DNA of 64,000 nt from Micromonospora coerulea (GTDB taxonomy: Bacteria; Actinomycetota; Actinomycetes; Mycobacteriales; Micromonosporaceae): positions 62,001 to 126,000 of the forward strand of contig NZ_JAEMUW010000017.1 in the NCBI RefSeq assembly GCF_016598485.1. Reading direction: 5' to 3'. The position numbers were made by a program, and so were the translations under genes. Every line of letters begins with the position of its first letter. Position 1 is the stretch's first letter. This document shows positions 33,876 to 42,596 of this stretch, in pieces. The notes beneath the pieces are model-generated. The model saw nothing but the letters and a program-made list of their open reading frames with translations, was not told the origin of the DNA and did no database searches.

Positions 33876-34949
33876 TCAGTCCGGCCGGAGCGCCGCCGCG
33901 ACCCGGCGGGCCCGCTGCGCGTGGCCGAGGACGTCGACGTTGTCCAGGTACTGGTCGACGGCACCCACCGAGGGCCGCGCGCGCAGCGCCGGGTCACCGA
34001 TCGCGGCGCGCAGCGCGGCGGCGAACCGGCCGGCGTCGAGCACCAGGAACGGCCGCTCGTGGAACTGCCGGGCCGTCGGGTCGACCGGCGCGGCCAGCCC
34101 CAGGTCGTTGGTCCAGCCGGCCACCGTCTCCAGCGCGCCGACCAGCCCGGCCTGGCGGTCGGACCAGCCGCCGGGGCCGAGGGCGCTGGTCAGCCGGTCG
34201 ACCACCGGGGTCGCCACCGGCAGCCGGGCGAAGACGGTGCCGAGCCATTTCGCGTACGGGGGCCAGCGGCGATGCACCAGCAGACCGAGCCGCATCAGGT
34301 CCCGGGCCAGCCCGGCGGTCACCACCCGGCTGCCCAGCTCGTCGCCGACCTCGGCACACCGCCCGGCCAGGTGCTCGGCCTGGCCGATCCGGCTCCAGGC
34401 GGCCGCCAGGACGTGCCGCCACACGTCGTCCGGGTACCAGGCCAGCCGGGCCCGGGCGGCGGTGAGCGCCCCGTCGAGGCCGTCGTGGAAGACCGCGCCG
34501 CCGGTCAGCTCGGCCAGCCGCTGGGTGGGCGTGGCGAGCCAGTCGTCCACCCCGACGCCGGTGCGCGGATCGAAGCCGAGCTTGTCGCGCAGCCAGCCGG
34601 TCAGCTCGTCCACGCTCACCCCGTGCCGGTCCCCGTCGGCGTCGACGACGCCGAGGCGGACGTCGGGGCCGCCGACGAAGCGGGTCGGCCAGCCGAGGAA
34701 CTCCGCCGGCAGTTCGGCGTCGAGCACCGCCCGGACGGGGCCCACGTCGTCCGGGCCGGCGACGAAGAGCTGGGCCCGCGGACCCCAGTCGTGGTCGGTG
34801 GAGCGCTCGGTGTCCACGCCGAGCAGCTCCGAGCCGCCGTCGAGCAGGCCGGCGGCGTAGCGGAGCCCGGGCAGCCGCCGGGCCAGCAGGGGAGCCACCA
34901 CCTCGTCGTGGAACCGCCGGGCGAGCACCAGCCCGGGTACGAACGTCAT
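33876..34949 (-). CDS. DUF4037 protein with nucleotidyltransferase-like N-terminus
   Basis: 357 aa. GLLDGGSELLGVDTERSTDHDWGPR near residues 35-58 has the GS...D.D arrangement of nucleotidyltransferase folds, followed by the helical DUF4037 C-terminal domain (GQAEHLAGRCAEVGDELGSRV). Such proteins are probably aminoglycoside-nucleotidyltransferase relatives, but no activity is assigned. The ATG at 34949 has GGGGAG nine bases upstream. It stands alone. Confidence 0.82.
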   Translation of the reverse strand: MTFVPGLVLARRFHDEVVAPLLARRLPGLRYAAGLLDGGSELLGVDTERSTDHDWGPRAQLFVAGPDDVGPVRAVLDAELPAEFLGWPTRFVGGPDVRLGVVDADGDRHGVSVDELTGWLRDKLGFDPRTGVGVDDWLATPTQRLAELTGGAVFHDGLDGALTAARARLAWYPDDVWRHVLAAAWSRIGQAEHLAGRCAEVGDELGSRVVTAGLARDLMRLGLLVHRRWPPYAKWLGTVFARLPVATPVVDRLTSALGPGGWSDRQAGLVGALETVAGWTNDLGLAAPVDPTARQFHERPFLVLDAGRFAAALRAAIGDPALRARPSVGAVDQYLDNVDVLGHAQRARRVAAALRPD

Positions 34950-35063
34950 GCCGTCAGTCTCCCCGGCGGACGCGCCCGTGACTCACCCGACGGCCAACCG
35001 CGCCCGCCCCGGCGCGATCCGGCCCTCCCCCACCTCGTCGTACGGCTGTGCCAGGCTGTCCGG

Positions 35064-35984
35064 GTGGCACAGCGACCCCCGATCCTGCTGATCGACTCCC
35101 CCAGCCTCTACTTCCGGGCCTACTTCGGCATCCCCGAGTCGGCCGCGAAGACCCCCGAGGGCCAGCCGGTGAACGCCGTGCGCGGCTTCCTCGACATGCT
35201 CGCCCAGCTCGTCCGCACCCGCCGGCCGGACCGGATGGTCTGCGCGCTGGATTACGACTGGCGGCCGGCGTGGCGGGTGGAGCTGCTGCCCTCGTACAAG
35301 GCGCACCGGTTGGCGCCGGAGGGCGGCGAGGTGGTGCCGGACACCCTCTCCCCGCAGGTGCCGATGATCCTGGAGGTGCTGGCCGCGCTCGGCATCACGT
35401 CGGTCGGCGCCACCGGCTACGAGGCCGACGACGTGCTCGGCACGCTGTCGGTGACCCAGCCGGGCCCGGCGGAGGTGGTCTCCGGCGACCGGGACCTGTT
35501 CCAGCTGATCGACGACGCCCGCGGCGTCCGGCTGCTCTACGTCGGGCGGGGGGTGGCCAAGCTGGACGACTGCGACGACGCGGCGGTCCGCGCCCGGTAC
35601 GGGGTCCCCGCCGACCGGTACGCCGACTTCGCGGCGCTGCGCGGCGACCCGAGTGACGGGCTGCCCGGGGTGCCGGGCGTGGGTGAGAAGACGGCCGCCC
35701 GGCTGATCGAGCGGTACGGCGGCCTGCCCGGCATCCTCGCCGCGCTGGACGACGGGGACGCCGGCTTCGCGCCGGGGCTGCGGAGCAAGCTCGCGGCGGC
35801 CCGGGACTACCTGGCGGTGGCGCCCAAGGTGGTCCGGGTGGCGACCGACGTGCCGCTGCCGGAGCTGCCGACCGCGCTGCCGACGGCGCCCAAGAACCCG
35901 GACCGGCTGCTGGAGCTGGCGCAGCGGTGGAACCTGGCCGGCTCGTGCCGGCGGCTCGTGGACGCCCTCGCCGGCCCGGCCTGA
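35064..35984 (+). CDS. 5'-3' exonuclease / flap endonuclease (PolA N-domain-like)
   Basis: 306 aa stand-alone homologue of the 5' nuclease domain of DNA polymerase I. It shows LLIDSPSLYFRAYF, the acidic metal ligands in CALDYDWRPAWR, YEADDVLGTL and SGDRDLFQL, and the helix-hairpin-helix LPGVPGVGEKTAARLIERYGG. It trims RNA primers or flaps. The frame is open far upstream, but family similarity begins at the GTG at 35064. In M. tuberculosis the homologue Rv2090 lies beside the helicase gene helY, as here. Confidence 0.92.
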   Translation: MAQRPPILLIDSPSLYFRAYFGIPESAAKTPEGQPVNAVRGFLDMLAQLVRTRRPDRMVCALDYDWRPAWRVELLPSYKAHRLAPEGGEVVPDTLSPQVPMILEVLAALGITSVGATGYEADDVLGTLSVTQPGPAEVVSGDRDLFQLIDDARGVRLLYVGRGVAKLDDCDDAAVRARYGVPADRYADFAALRGDPSDGLPGVPGVGEKTAARLIERYGGLPGILAALDDGDAGFAPGLRSKLAAARDYLAVAPKVVRVATDVPLPELPTALPTAPKNPDRLLELAQRWNLAGSCRRLVDALAGPA

Positions 35985-36024
35985 CCCGGCGGAGGGCGCC
36001 TCTCCACCGCAGGGGTCAGGCCGG
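35976..36024. terminator. Long hairpin between exonuclease and isochorismatase genes
   Basis: A perfect 12-bp stem CCGGCCTGACCC (35976-35987) with GGGTCAGGCCGG (36013-36024). The left arm contains the exonuclease stop codon. The loop can form a second partial stem. Serves both convergent genes. Confidence 0.65.
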
Positions 36025-36044
36025 CGGCGCCGCGGACACCGCCG

Positions 36045-36605
36045 TCAGGACGTGCCGCCGAACTCGACCGCCTTGGTCTCCACCGTGCCGGCCGTCCGCC
36101 CCGGCGCCGTCTGGTGGGTCCAGTACAGATTCGTGTGCGCGATGACCTGGTCCGGCGGCGGCGCCCCCCAGGCCGACAGGTCCTCCGTCGTGTGGGCGTC
36201 GCTGACCAGGGTCGCGTCGTACCCCCGGACGAGGGCGCCGTGCAGCGTCGAGCGGATGCACGCGTCGGTCTGCGCGCCGACCACGACGAGTCGCCCCACC
36301 CCGAGGCCGGACAGCACGGGCTCGAGGGTGGTGTCCTCGAAGGAGTCGCCGTAGGTCTTCTCGACCAGCGGCTCGGCGTCGCCCGGAGTGAGTTCGGGGA
36401 CGATCCGCCAGTCGTCGCTGCCCCGCGCCAGCTCCTCGCTGTGGTGCTGAACCCAGACGACGGGGACCCCGTCCTGTCGCGCCCGCTCGACGAGGCTGCC
36501 GACGTTCGCGACGACCGCGTCGCGCTCGTGCGCTCCCGCGACGACGCCGTTCTGCACGTCGACAACGAGAAGTGCGGTGTTCGGCCGGTTCTCCAGTGTG
36601 GTCAT
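36045..36605 (-). CDS. Isochorismatase-family cysteine hydrolase
   Basis: 186 aa. The catalytic triad of the family is present: Asp in LLVVDVQNG, Lys in VEKTYGDSF and Cys in GAQTDACIRST. The substrate is probably an amide such as nicotinamide or a related compound, but it cannot be assigned. The ATG at 36605 follows GGGGAG; a longer frame to 36653 lacks family similarity. It lies 108 bases after the start of the helicase operon's end, on the same strand. Confidence 0.9.
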   Translation of the reverse strand: MTTLENRPNTALLVVDVQNGVVAGAHERDAVVANVGSLVERARQDGVPVVWVQHHSEELARGSDDWRIVPELTPGDAEPLVEKTYGDSFEDTTLEPVLSGLGVGRLVVVGAQTDACIRSTLHGALVRGYDATLVSDAHTTEDLSAWGAPPPDQVIAHTNLYWTHQTAPGRTAGTVETKAVEFGGTS

Positions 36606-36713
36606 GCTCTCCCCTTGGCTCGCGCTGGACGCCTGTCCACACGCTAACCCCACCCCCCGACAGCACCCGTCGACCGGTCCGGGAGACCCGGGCCGGCCGA
36701 CCGGACGTGACGA

Positions 36714-39515
36714 TCAAGCGGCGGCGTGGTACGCCAGCACGCCCCGGTTGACGGCCGCGATGGCCTGCCGGGCGGTGGCGCGCAGCTCCGTCGACGCGCC
36801 GCCGGAGTCGGCCAGCTGACCAAGCAGGTCGACCACCTGCCGGGCCCAGCGGACGAAGTCGCCGGCCGGCATCTCGCCGTCGATCTCGTGCCCGCTGGCG
36901 AGCACCTTGGCCAGCGCCTCACCCCGGGCCCATCGGTAGATCGGCCAGGCGAAGCCCAGGTCCGGCTCCCGGGTGACCGCGAGGCCCCGGGCGGCCTCGT
37001 CCGCCTCGATGTCGCCCCACAGCTTGAGCGTCTCGTCGACCGCGTCGGCGACCGCGCCGCGCGGCAGGCCGGCGCGCTCGTCGACGTCACGGCGGGCCTC
37101 GAAGACCACCACCGACACGGCGGCGGCGAGCTCGGCCGGGGAGAGGCCGTCCCAGACGCCCCGGCGCAGGCACTCGGCGACCAGCAGGTCCGCCTCGGTC
37201 CAGATCCGGCCGAGCATCCGGCCGGCGTCGGTGACGCCGCCGTCCTCGGACAGGTAGCCGCGGGCGGTGAGCAGCGCGACGATCCGGTCGAAGGTGCGCG
37301 CGAGCGAGCCGGTGCGGCCGGAGACCCGCTGCCGCAGCTCCTCGGTGTCGCGTTCGAGGCGGCGGCGCCGCTCGGCCCAGCGGGCGTGCTCCTCCCGTTC
37401 CGGGCAGGCGTGGCAGGGGTGGTTGCGCAGCTCGGTGCGGAGCTGGCTGAGCCGGTGGTCGTCGCCGGCCGCCTGCCGGGACCGCCCGCCCCGGCGACCG
37501 TCGTGCCGGTCCAGCCCGGTACCGCTGACCTCGGCGGCCAGGTCCCGCCGGGCCCCCGGGGAACGGTGGTTGAAGTGCTTGGGCACCCGGATCCGGGCGA
37601 GCACCTCGGCGGGGGTGGTGAAGTCGCCGGGGCTGACCCGGCCGGCCCAGCGGTCCTGGGTGAGCACCAGCGGGCGGGGCTCGCCGAAGCCACCGGTCGC
37701 CGGGTCGAGGACCACCGCGAGGCCGGCGCGCCGGCCGGAGGGCACCCGGATCACGTCGCCGATCCGCAGCCGTTCGAGGGAGGCGACCGCGGCGGCCTTG
37801 CGCTGGGTCTGGCCCTGCCGGGCGATGGCCCGCTCCCGGTCGGCGATCGCCACCCGCAGCGTGAAGTACTCGTCGAAGTCGCCGTGGTGGCAGGCCGCCT
37901 CGGCGCCGTACGCCTCGATGGTCTCGGTGTTGCGCTGCACCTGCCGGGCCAGGCCGACCACCGAGCGGTCCGCCTGGAACTGGGCGAACGACGACTCCAG
38001 CAGTGCCCGGGCCGGGTCGGCGCCGACGGTGCCGACCAGGTTGACCGCCATGTTGTACGAGGGCCGGAAGCTGGACCGCAGCGGGTAGGTGCGGGTGGAG
38101 GCCAGGCCGGCCACGTGCCGGGGGTCGGTCTCCGGGGACCAGACCACGACGGCGTGCCCCTCGACGTCGATGCCGCGCCGGCCGGCCCGCCCGGTGAGCT
38201 GCGTGTACTCCCCCGGGGTGAGGTCGACGTGCGCCTCGCCGTTGAACTTGACCAGGCGTTCGAGCACCACACAGCGGGCGGGCATGTTGATGCCCAGCGC
38301 CAGGGTCTCGGTGGCGAAGACCGCCTTGACCAGGCCGCGGACGAAGAGCTCCTCGACAACCTCCTTGAACACCGGCAGCATGCCGGCATGGTGGGCGGCC
38401 AGGCCGCGCTCCAGACCGTCGAGCCATTCCCAGTAGCCCAGCACGGTCAGGTCCTCGCCGGGGATGGCGGTGACCCGCGACTCGACCACCCGGCGGATCT
38501 CGGTGCGCTCCTCCGGCGAGGTCAGCCGCAGCCCGGCGGCCAGGCACTGCTGCACGGCGGCGGCGCAGCCGGCCCGGCTGAAGATGAACAGGATCGCCGG
38601 GAGCAGCCCCTCCCGGTCGAGCCGGTCGACGATGTCGGGGCGCATCGGGCCGCGCCAGCGGGGGCCCCGCCGCCCGGCGCCGGGGCCGGCGCTGCGCCCC
38701 TCCCCCAGCTCCAGGCGGCGCACCGTGTCGCGGGTGTAGCGCAGCAACTCGGGATGCACGTCGTGCTTGCGGGCGGCGTCGGCGTCGTGGAACAGGTCGA
38801 ACATCCGCTTGCCCACCAGCATGTGCTGCCACAGCGGCACCGGCCGGTGCTCGCTGACCACCACCGCGGTCTCGCCGCGGACGGTGACCAGCCAGTCGGC
38901 GAACTCCTCGGCGTTGGAGACGGTCGCGGACAGCGAGACCAGGGTGACCGACGCGGGCAGGTGGATGATCACCTCTTCCCACACCCCGCCGCGGAACCGG
39001 TCGGCGAGGTAGTGCACCTCGTCCATCACCACGTAGGCCAGCCCCTCGAGGGTGGTCGAGCCCGCGTAGAGCATGTTGCGCAGCACCTCGGTGGTCATCA
39101 CCACCACCGGCGCGTCGCCGTTGATCGCGTTGTCGCCGGTGAGCAGGCCGACCTGGGCGGCGCCGTAGCGGTCGACCAGGTCGTGGTACTTCTGGTTGGA
39201 CAGCGCCTTGATCGGCGTGGTGTAGAAGCACTTGCGCCGGGTGGTCGCCCCCTCGGCCGCGTCGGCCGGCGCCGGCTGCCCGGGCCTGCCGCGCAGGGCC
39301 AGGTGTACGGCGAACTCGCCGACCACGGTCTTGCCGGCGCCGGTGGGGGCGCAGACCAGCACACCGCTGCCCCGTTCCAGGGCCTGGCACGCCTCCCGCT
39401 GGAAATCGTCGAGGTCGAACCCGAGATCGCGGGCGAATTCGTCCAGGGCCGGGAAGGCGGAGGCCTGCGCGGCCCGGCGGCGCGCCGCGGCGTACCGCTC
39501 GGCGGGGCTCGACAT
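36714..39515 (-). CDS. helY: DEVH-box RNA helicase, HelY/Ski2-like
   Basis: 933 aa superfamily-2 helicase. Walker A is CAPTGAGKT (~residue 58), motif II VVMDEVH, motif III VSLSATVS, motif VI QLTGRAGRRGID. After the helicase core come a beta-barrel region and the C-terminal DSHCT helical domain (ECLRRGVWDGLSPAELAAAVS to the end). An insertion with CHACPEREEHARW has clustered Cys/His. HelY-like proteins are thought to act in RNA processing or decay. ATG at 39515. The neighbouring exonuclease and the Tat/Paf genes are part of the conserved actinobacterial order. Confidence 0.92.
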   Translation of the reverse strand: MSSPAERYAAARRRAAQASAFPALDEFARDLGFDLDDFQREACQALERGSGVLVCAPTGAGKTVVGEFAVHLALRGRPGQPAPADAAEGATTRRKCFYTTPIKALSNQKYHDLVDRYGAAQVGLLTGDNAINGDAPVVVMTTEVLRNMLYAGSTTLEGLAYVVMDEVHYLADRFRGGVWEEVIIHLPASVTLVSLSATVSNAEEFADWLVTVRGETAVVVSEHRPVPLWQHMLVGKRMFDLFHDADAARKHDVHPELLRYTRDTVRRLELGEGRSAGPGAGRRGPRWRGPMRPDIVDRLDREGLLPAILFIFSRAGCAAAVQQCLAAGLRLTSPEERTEIRRVVESRVTAIPGEDLTVLGYWEWLDGLERGLAAHHAGMLPVFKEVVEELFVRGLVKAVFATETLALGINMPARCVVLERLVKFNGEAHVDLTPGEYTQLTGRAGRRGIDVEGHAVVVWSPETDPRHVAGLASTRTYPLRSSFRPSYNMAVNLVGTVGADPARALLESSFAQFQADRSVVGLARQVQRNTETIEAYGAEAACHHGDFDEYFTLRVAIADRERAIARQGQTQRKAAAVASLERLRIGDVIRVPSGRRAGLAVVLDPATGGFGEPRPLVLTQDRWAGRVSPGDFTTPAEVLARIRVPKHFNHRSPGARRDLAAEVSGTGLDRHDGRRGGRSRQAAGDDHRLSQLRTELRNHPCHACPEREEHARWAERRRRLERDTEELRQRVSGRTGSLARTFDRIVALLTARGYLSEDGGVTDAGRMLGRIWTEADLLVAECLRRGVWDGLSPAELAAAVSVVVFEARRDVDERAGLPRGAVADAVDETLKLWGDIEADEAARGLAVTREPDLGFAWPIYRWARGEALAKVLASGHEIDGEMPAGDFVRWARQVVDLLGQLADSGGASTELRATARQAIAAVNRGVLAYHAAA

Positions 39516-39592
39516 GCCTCCAAGATTAATCGGTCCGACCGACCACCACCGGACAAGGCCGTCCAGCGGGACGATCGGAGGCGGTCGGTAGG

Positions 39593-40366
39593 GTGCACGA
39601 CGTGCCGGACCATGCCGAACCCCCCCACGCCTCGAGCGGCGCCGACGACGCCGTCCGCCCGGGCCCGTCCCGCCGCCCCGTGGAGGCGGTGCTCTTCGAC
39701 TTCCACGGCACGCTCGCCCAGGTGGAGGAGCCGCGCGACTGGGTGCTGGCCGCCGCGGCCGCGTGCGGCGTGGAGCTGGACCGGGTGCGGGCCACCGCGC
39801 TGGCCGACCGGCTGCTCACCGCCGGGCGGGCCGGCGGGCCGCGGCCGACGCGGGTCCCGCCCCGGCTGGCCGAGCTCTGGGCCGACCGCGATCTCTACGA
39901 GCACGCCCACCGGGGCGCGTACACCGGGCTGGCGGAGACGGTGGACGCGGGCATCGACGGCTTCGCCGAGGCGCTGTACGAGCGGGTGCTGATCCCCGCG
40001 GGCTGGGTGCCGTATCCGGACACCGAGCCGGTGCTCAAGGAGCTGCGGCGCGCCGGGGTGAAGGTGGCCGTGGTCAGCAACATCGGTTTCGACGTCCGGC
40101 CGCTCTTCGCCGCCTGGGGCCTCGACGGCCTCGTCGACGCGTACGCACTGTCGTACGAGGTGGGGCGGTGCAAGCCCGATCCGGGGATCTTCCTGCGCGC
40201 CTGCGCGATGCTCGGCGTCGACCCGGAGCGCACGGTGATGGTCGGCGACACGCCGGCCGACGCGGGCGCGGTGAGTGCCGGCTGCGCGGTGCTGGTGCTG
40301 CCGGCCGCCGACCCCGGCCGGCACAACGGGCTCGGCGCGGTGCTCGACCTGGCGACGGGGCCGTGA
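39593..40366 (+). CDS. HAD-superfamily hydrolase with variant motif I (DFHGT)
   Basis: 257 aa. Motif I is VLFDFHGTL (the second Asp of DxD is His), motif II VVSNIGFD, motif III Lys in RCKPDPGIF and motif IV VGDTPADAG. The helical cap lies between residues ~45 and 130. The nucleophile Asp is kept, but the usual general acid/base Asp is His, so normal phosphatase chemistry may be changed. GTG at 39593 or 39602 is the start. Divergent from the helicase gene. Confidence 0.85.
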   Translation: MHDVPDHAEPPHASSGADDAVRPGPSRRPVEAVLFDFHGTLAQVEEPRDWVLAAAAACGVELDRVRATALADRLLTAGRAGGPRPTRVPPRLAELWADRDLYEHAHRGAYTGLAETVDAGIDGFAEALYERVLIPAGWVPYPDTEPVLKELRRAGVKVAVVSNIGFDVRPLFAAWGLDGLVDAYALSYEVGRCKPDPGIFLRACAMLGVDPERTVMVGDTPADAGAVSAGCAVLVLPAADPGRHNGLGAVLDLATGP

Positions 40367-40499
40367 GCCCGGGATCCGCGCCGGCGACCCGCGCCGGTCG
40401 GCACCGGTGACCGGCCGTTCGCCCGACGACCGGCGGGCGGTCGGCGAGCTGCCGTATCATGCGGGCTCGACCGTCGACGGCCGCCGGGAGGAAGCGATC

Positions 40500-41486
40500 C
40501 TGCCACGTCAGGTGTTCGACACCCAGCTGGTGCCGGCGGCCGACCGATTCGACCGCTGGGCGGACTTTGTCGTCGGCGCCGGGCCGGCCAGCATCTGGAC
40601 AGACCGGTCGGTTCCGTTCGACGCCGTCGCGCAACTGATCGACCTGGACGGCGTGCACCTGACCTCGTTCCGCTACCCCACCCTGCGCACCCGGCGGACC
40701 GCCCGGCAGATCCGGCAGGCCGACCCGGAGATGTTCCAGCTGGCCCTGCCCATCGCCGGGTTCAGCGCCATCAGCCAGGCCCGCAACGAGTCGACCATCG
40801 ACCGGACCGCGTTCACCTTCTTCGACACCTCCCGCCCGTACGAGGCGGAGCACCGGGCGCCGGACACGGCGTACACGTCGACGATCTGCCTGCACATCCC
40901 GCACGCCCGGCTGCCGCTGTCCCCCGACCGGGTGAACCGGCTGCTCGCCGCCGTCATGCCTGCCGAGCAGGGGATGGGCCGCCTGCTGGCGCAGTTCCTG
41001 AAGCAGGTGGTGACACACCCCGAGCAGTACGCCTCGGCCGAGGCGCCCCGGCTCGGCGAGGTGGCCCTCGACCTGGTGTGCGCGACCCTGGCGCGGCACG
41101 CGGACGCCGCGACGTGCCTGCCGCCGGAGACGCGCGAGCAGGTCACCCGGCTGCAGGTCACGGAGTTCATCGAGCGGCACCTCGCCCAGCCGGACCTCGA
41201 CCCCGAGACGGTCGCCCGGGCCCACCACGTCTCGCTGCGCACCCTGCACCGGCTCTTCGCCGACGGGGACGAGACCGTCGCGGGGCTGATCCGCCGGCGG
41301 CGCCTGGAACGCTGCCGCCGGGACCTGCGCAACCCGGTGCTGCGGGACCAGCCCATCCACGTCATTGCGGCGCGGTGGGGATTCCGGGATCCGGCGCACT
41401 TCAGCCGCGCCTTCCGGGCCGCGTACGGCGTTCCGGCGCGCGACTACCGGGCCGGCGGGTCGCCGACGACCGGCCGGCCGGGCTGA
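40500..41486 (+). CDS. AraC-family transcriptional regulator
   Basis: About 328 aa. An AraC-binding-like N-terminal domain (~residues 1-195) is followed by two helix-turn-helix units (TVARAHHVSLRTLHRLFAD and IAARWGFRDPAHFSRAFRAAYGVPARDY). No ATG or GTG lies at a good distance from the only strong ribosome site, GGGAGGAAG (40486-40494). A CTG at 40500 is eight bases after GGAGG; the next in-frame GTG is at 40512. A -10-like TATCAT is seen at 40453-40458. It may regulate the exporter gene that follows in the same direction. Confidence 0.87.
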   Translation: MPRQVFDTQLVPAADRFDRWADFVVGAGPASIWTDRSVPFDAVAQLIDLDGVHLTSFRYPTLRTRRTARQIRQADPEMFQLALPIAGFSAISQARNESTIDRTAFTFFDTSRPYEAEHRAPDTAYTSTICLHIPHARLPLSPDRVNRLLAAVMPAEQGMGRLLAQFLKQVVTHPEQYASAEAPRLGEVALDLVCATLARHADAATCLPPETREQVTRLQVTEFIERHLAQPDLDPETVARAHHVSLRTLHRLFADGDETVAGLIRRRRLERCRRDLRNPVLRDQPIHVIAARWGFRDPAHFSRAFRAAYGVPARDYRAGGSPTTGRPG

Positions 41487-41537
41487 GCCGCCGGCCCGGC
41501 GGATCGGGTCCCCACCTGCCCGTCTAGCGTCACGGGC

Positions 41538-42596
41538 ATGACGATCGGACACCCTGCCCACACCCGGCGCCGCCCACACGGGGGCCAGCTCGGGGCGGTC
41601 GGGCTGGTGCTCGGCGGGGCGCTGTCGGTGCAGTTCGGGTCGGCGGTGGCCGCCCTGCTCTTCCCACACACGGGGGTGGCCGGGGCGGTGACGCTGCGGC
41701 TGGCCATCGGCGCGCTGCTGATGCTGGTGGTGTGCCGGCCGCGGCTGCGCGGCCACGACCGCGCCGACTGGGCGTCCGTGGTCGCCTTCGGGCTGGCCCT
41801 GGCCGGCATGAACTCGATCTTCTACCAGGCCATCGACCGCATCCCGCTCGGTCCGGCGGTCACCCTGGAGGTGCTGGGGCCGCTCGCCCTGTCGGTGTGC
41901 ACCGCCCGCCGGCGGGCCGCCTGGTGCTGGGCCGGGCTGGCGCTGGCCGGGGTGGCCCTGCTCGGCCAGGGCGGGTTCGCCCGGCTGGACCCGGTGGGCG
42001 CCGGGCTCGCGCTGGGGGCCGGCGCGATGTGGGCGGCGTACATCGTCTGCTCGGCGCGGGTCGGCGGCCGGTTCCCGCGCGCCGACGGACTGGCCCTGGC
42101 GCTCACCGTGGCGGCCCTGGTGACGCTGCCGATCGGGCTGGTCGGGGCCGGCTCCCGGCTGTGGCATCCGGCCGTGCTGGGCCTGGGCGCCGGGCTGGCC
42201 GCGCTCGCCTCGGTGCTGCCGTACACCCTGGAACTGCTGGCGCTGCGCCGGCTGCCCACCGCGACCTTCGCCGTGCTGATGAGTCTCGGCCCGGCCATCG
42301 CCGCCCTCGCCGGCTGGCTCGTCCTGCGCCAGGAGCTGCGCCCGGTGGAGATCATCGCGATCGGCCTGGTGATCGCCGCCAGCATCGGCGCGGTCCGGGC
42401 CGGCGCGCCGGCCCCCGCCCCGTCGGCGCCGCCTGCCGCCGACGCCGAGCCGTCGCACCCCACCCCGGAACCGGTCGGCGCGCCCGCCCTCGTCACGGGC
42501 GGCACGGCGGCGGACGGGTCCACCGCCGGCGACCCGGGTCCCGTCGGCGGCACGGCGGTCAGCGCAGCAGCCGCACCGCCCTCGGCACGGCGCTGA
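41538..42596 (+). CDS. EamA/RhtA-type exporter
   Basis: 352 aa with about ten membrane helices in two EamA repeats. LSVQFGSAVAALLFPHTGVAGAVTLRLAIGAL and IDRIPLGPAVTLEVLGPL resemble RhtA, an exporter of threonine and homoserine. The C-terminal ~60 residues are Ala/Pro/Gly-rich and not part of the transporter fold. ATG at 41538, 51 bases after the AraC gene. The end overlaps the convergent lipid-kinase gene by 38 bases. Confidence 0.88.
   Translation: MTIGHPAHTRRRPHGGQLGAVGLVLGGALSVQFGSAVAALLFPHTGVAGAVTLRLAIGALLMLVVCRPRLRGHDRADWASVVAFGLALAGMNSIFYQAIDRIPLGPAVTLEVLGPLALSVCTARRRAAWCWAGLALAGVALLGQGGFARLDPVGAGLALGAGAMWAAYIVCSARVGGRFPRADGLALALTVAALVTLPIGLVGAGSRLWHPAVLGLGAGLAALASVLPYTLELLALRRLPTATFAVLMSLGPAIAALAGWLVLRQELRPVEIIAIGLVIAASIGAVRAGAPAPAPSAPPAADAEPSHPTPEPVGAPALVTGGTAADGSTAGDPGPVGGTAVSAAAAPPSARR

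Noticed and set aside
33921..35063. N-terminal extension of the 5'-3' exonuclease
   Set aside because: It is antisense to the DUF4037 gene, and family similarity starts at 35064.
36726..39992. Plus-strand open frame of 1088 codons
   Set aside because: It is antisense to the helicase gene, has no family motif and arises from high GC; the minus strand has all helicase motifs.
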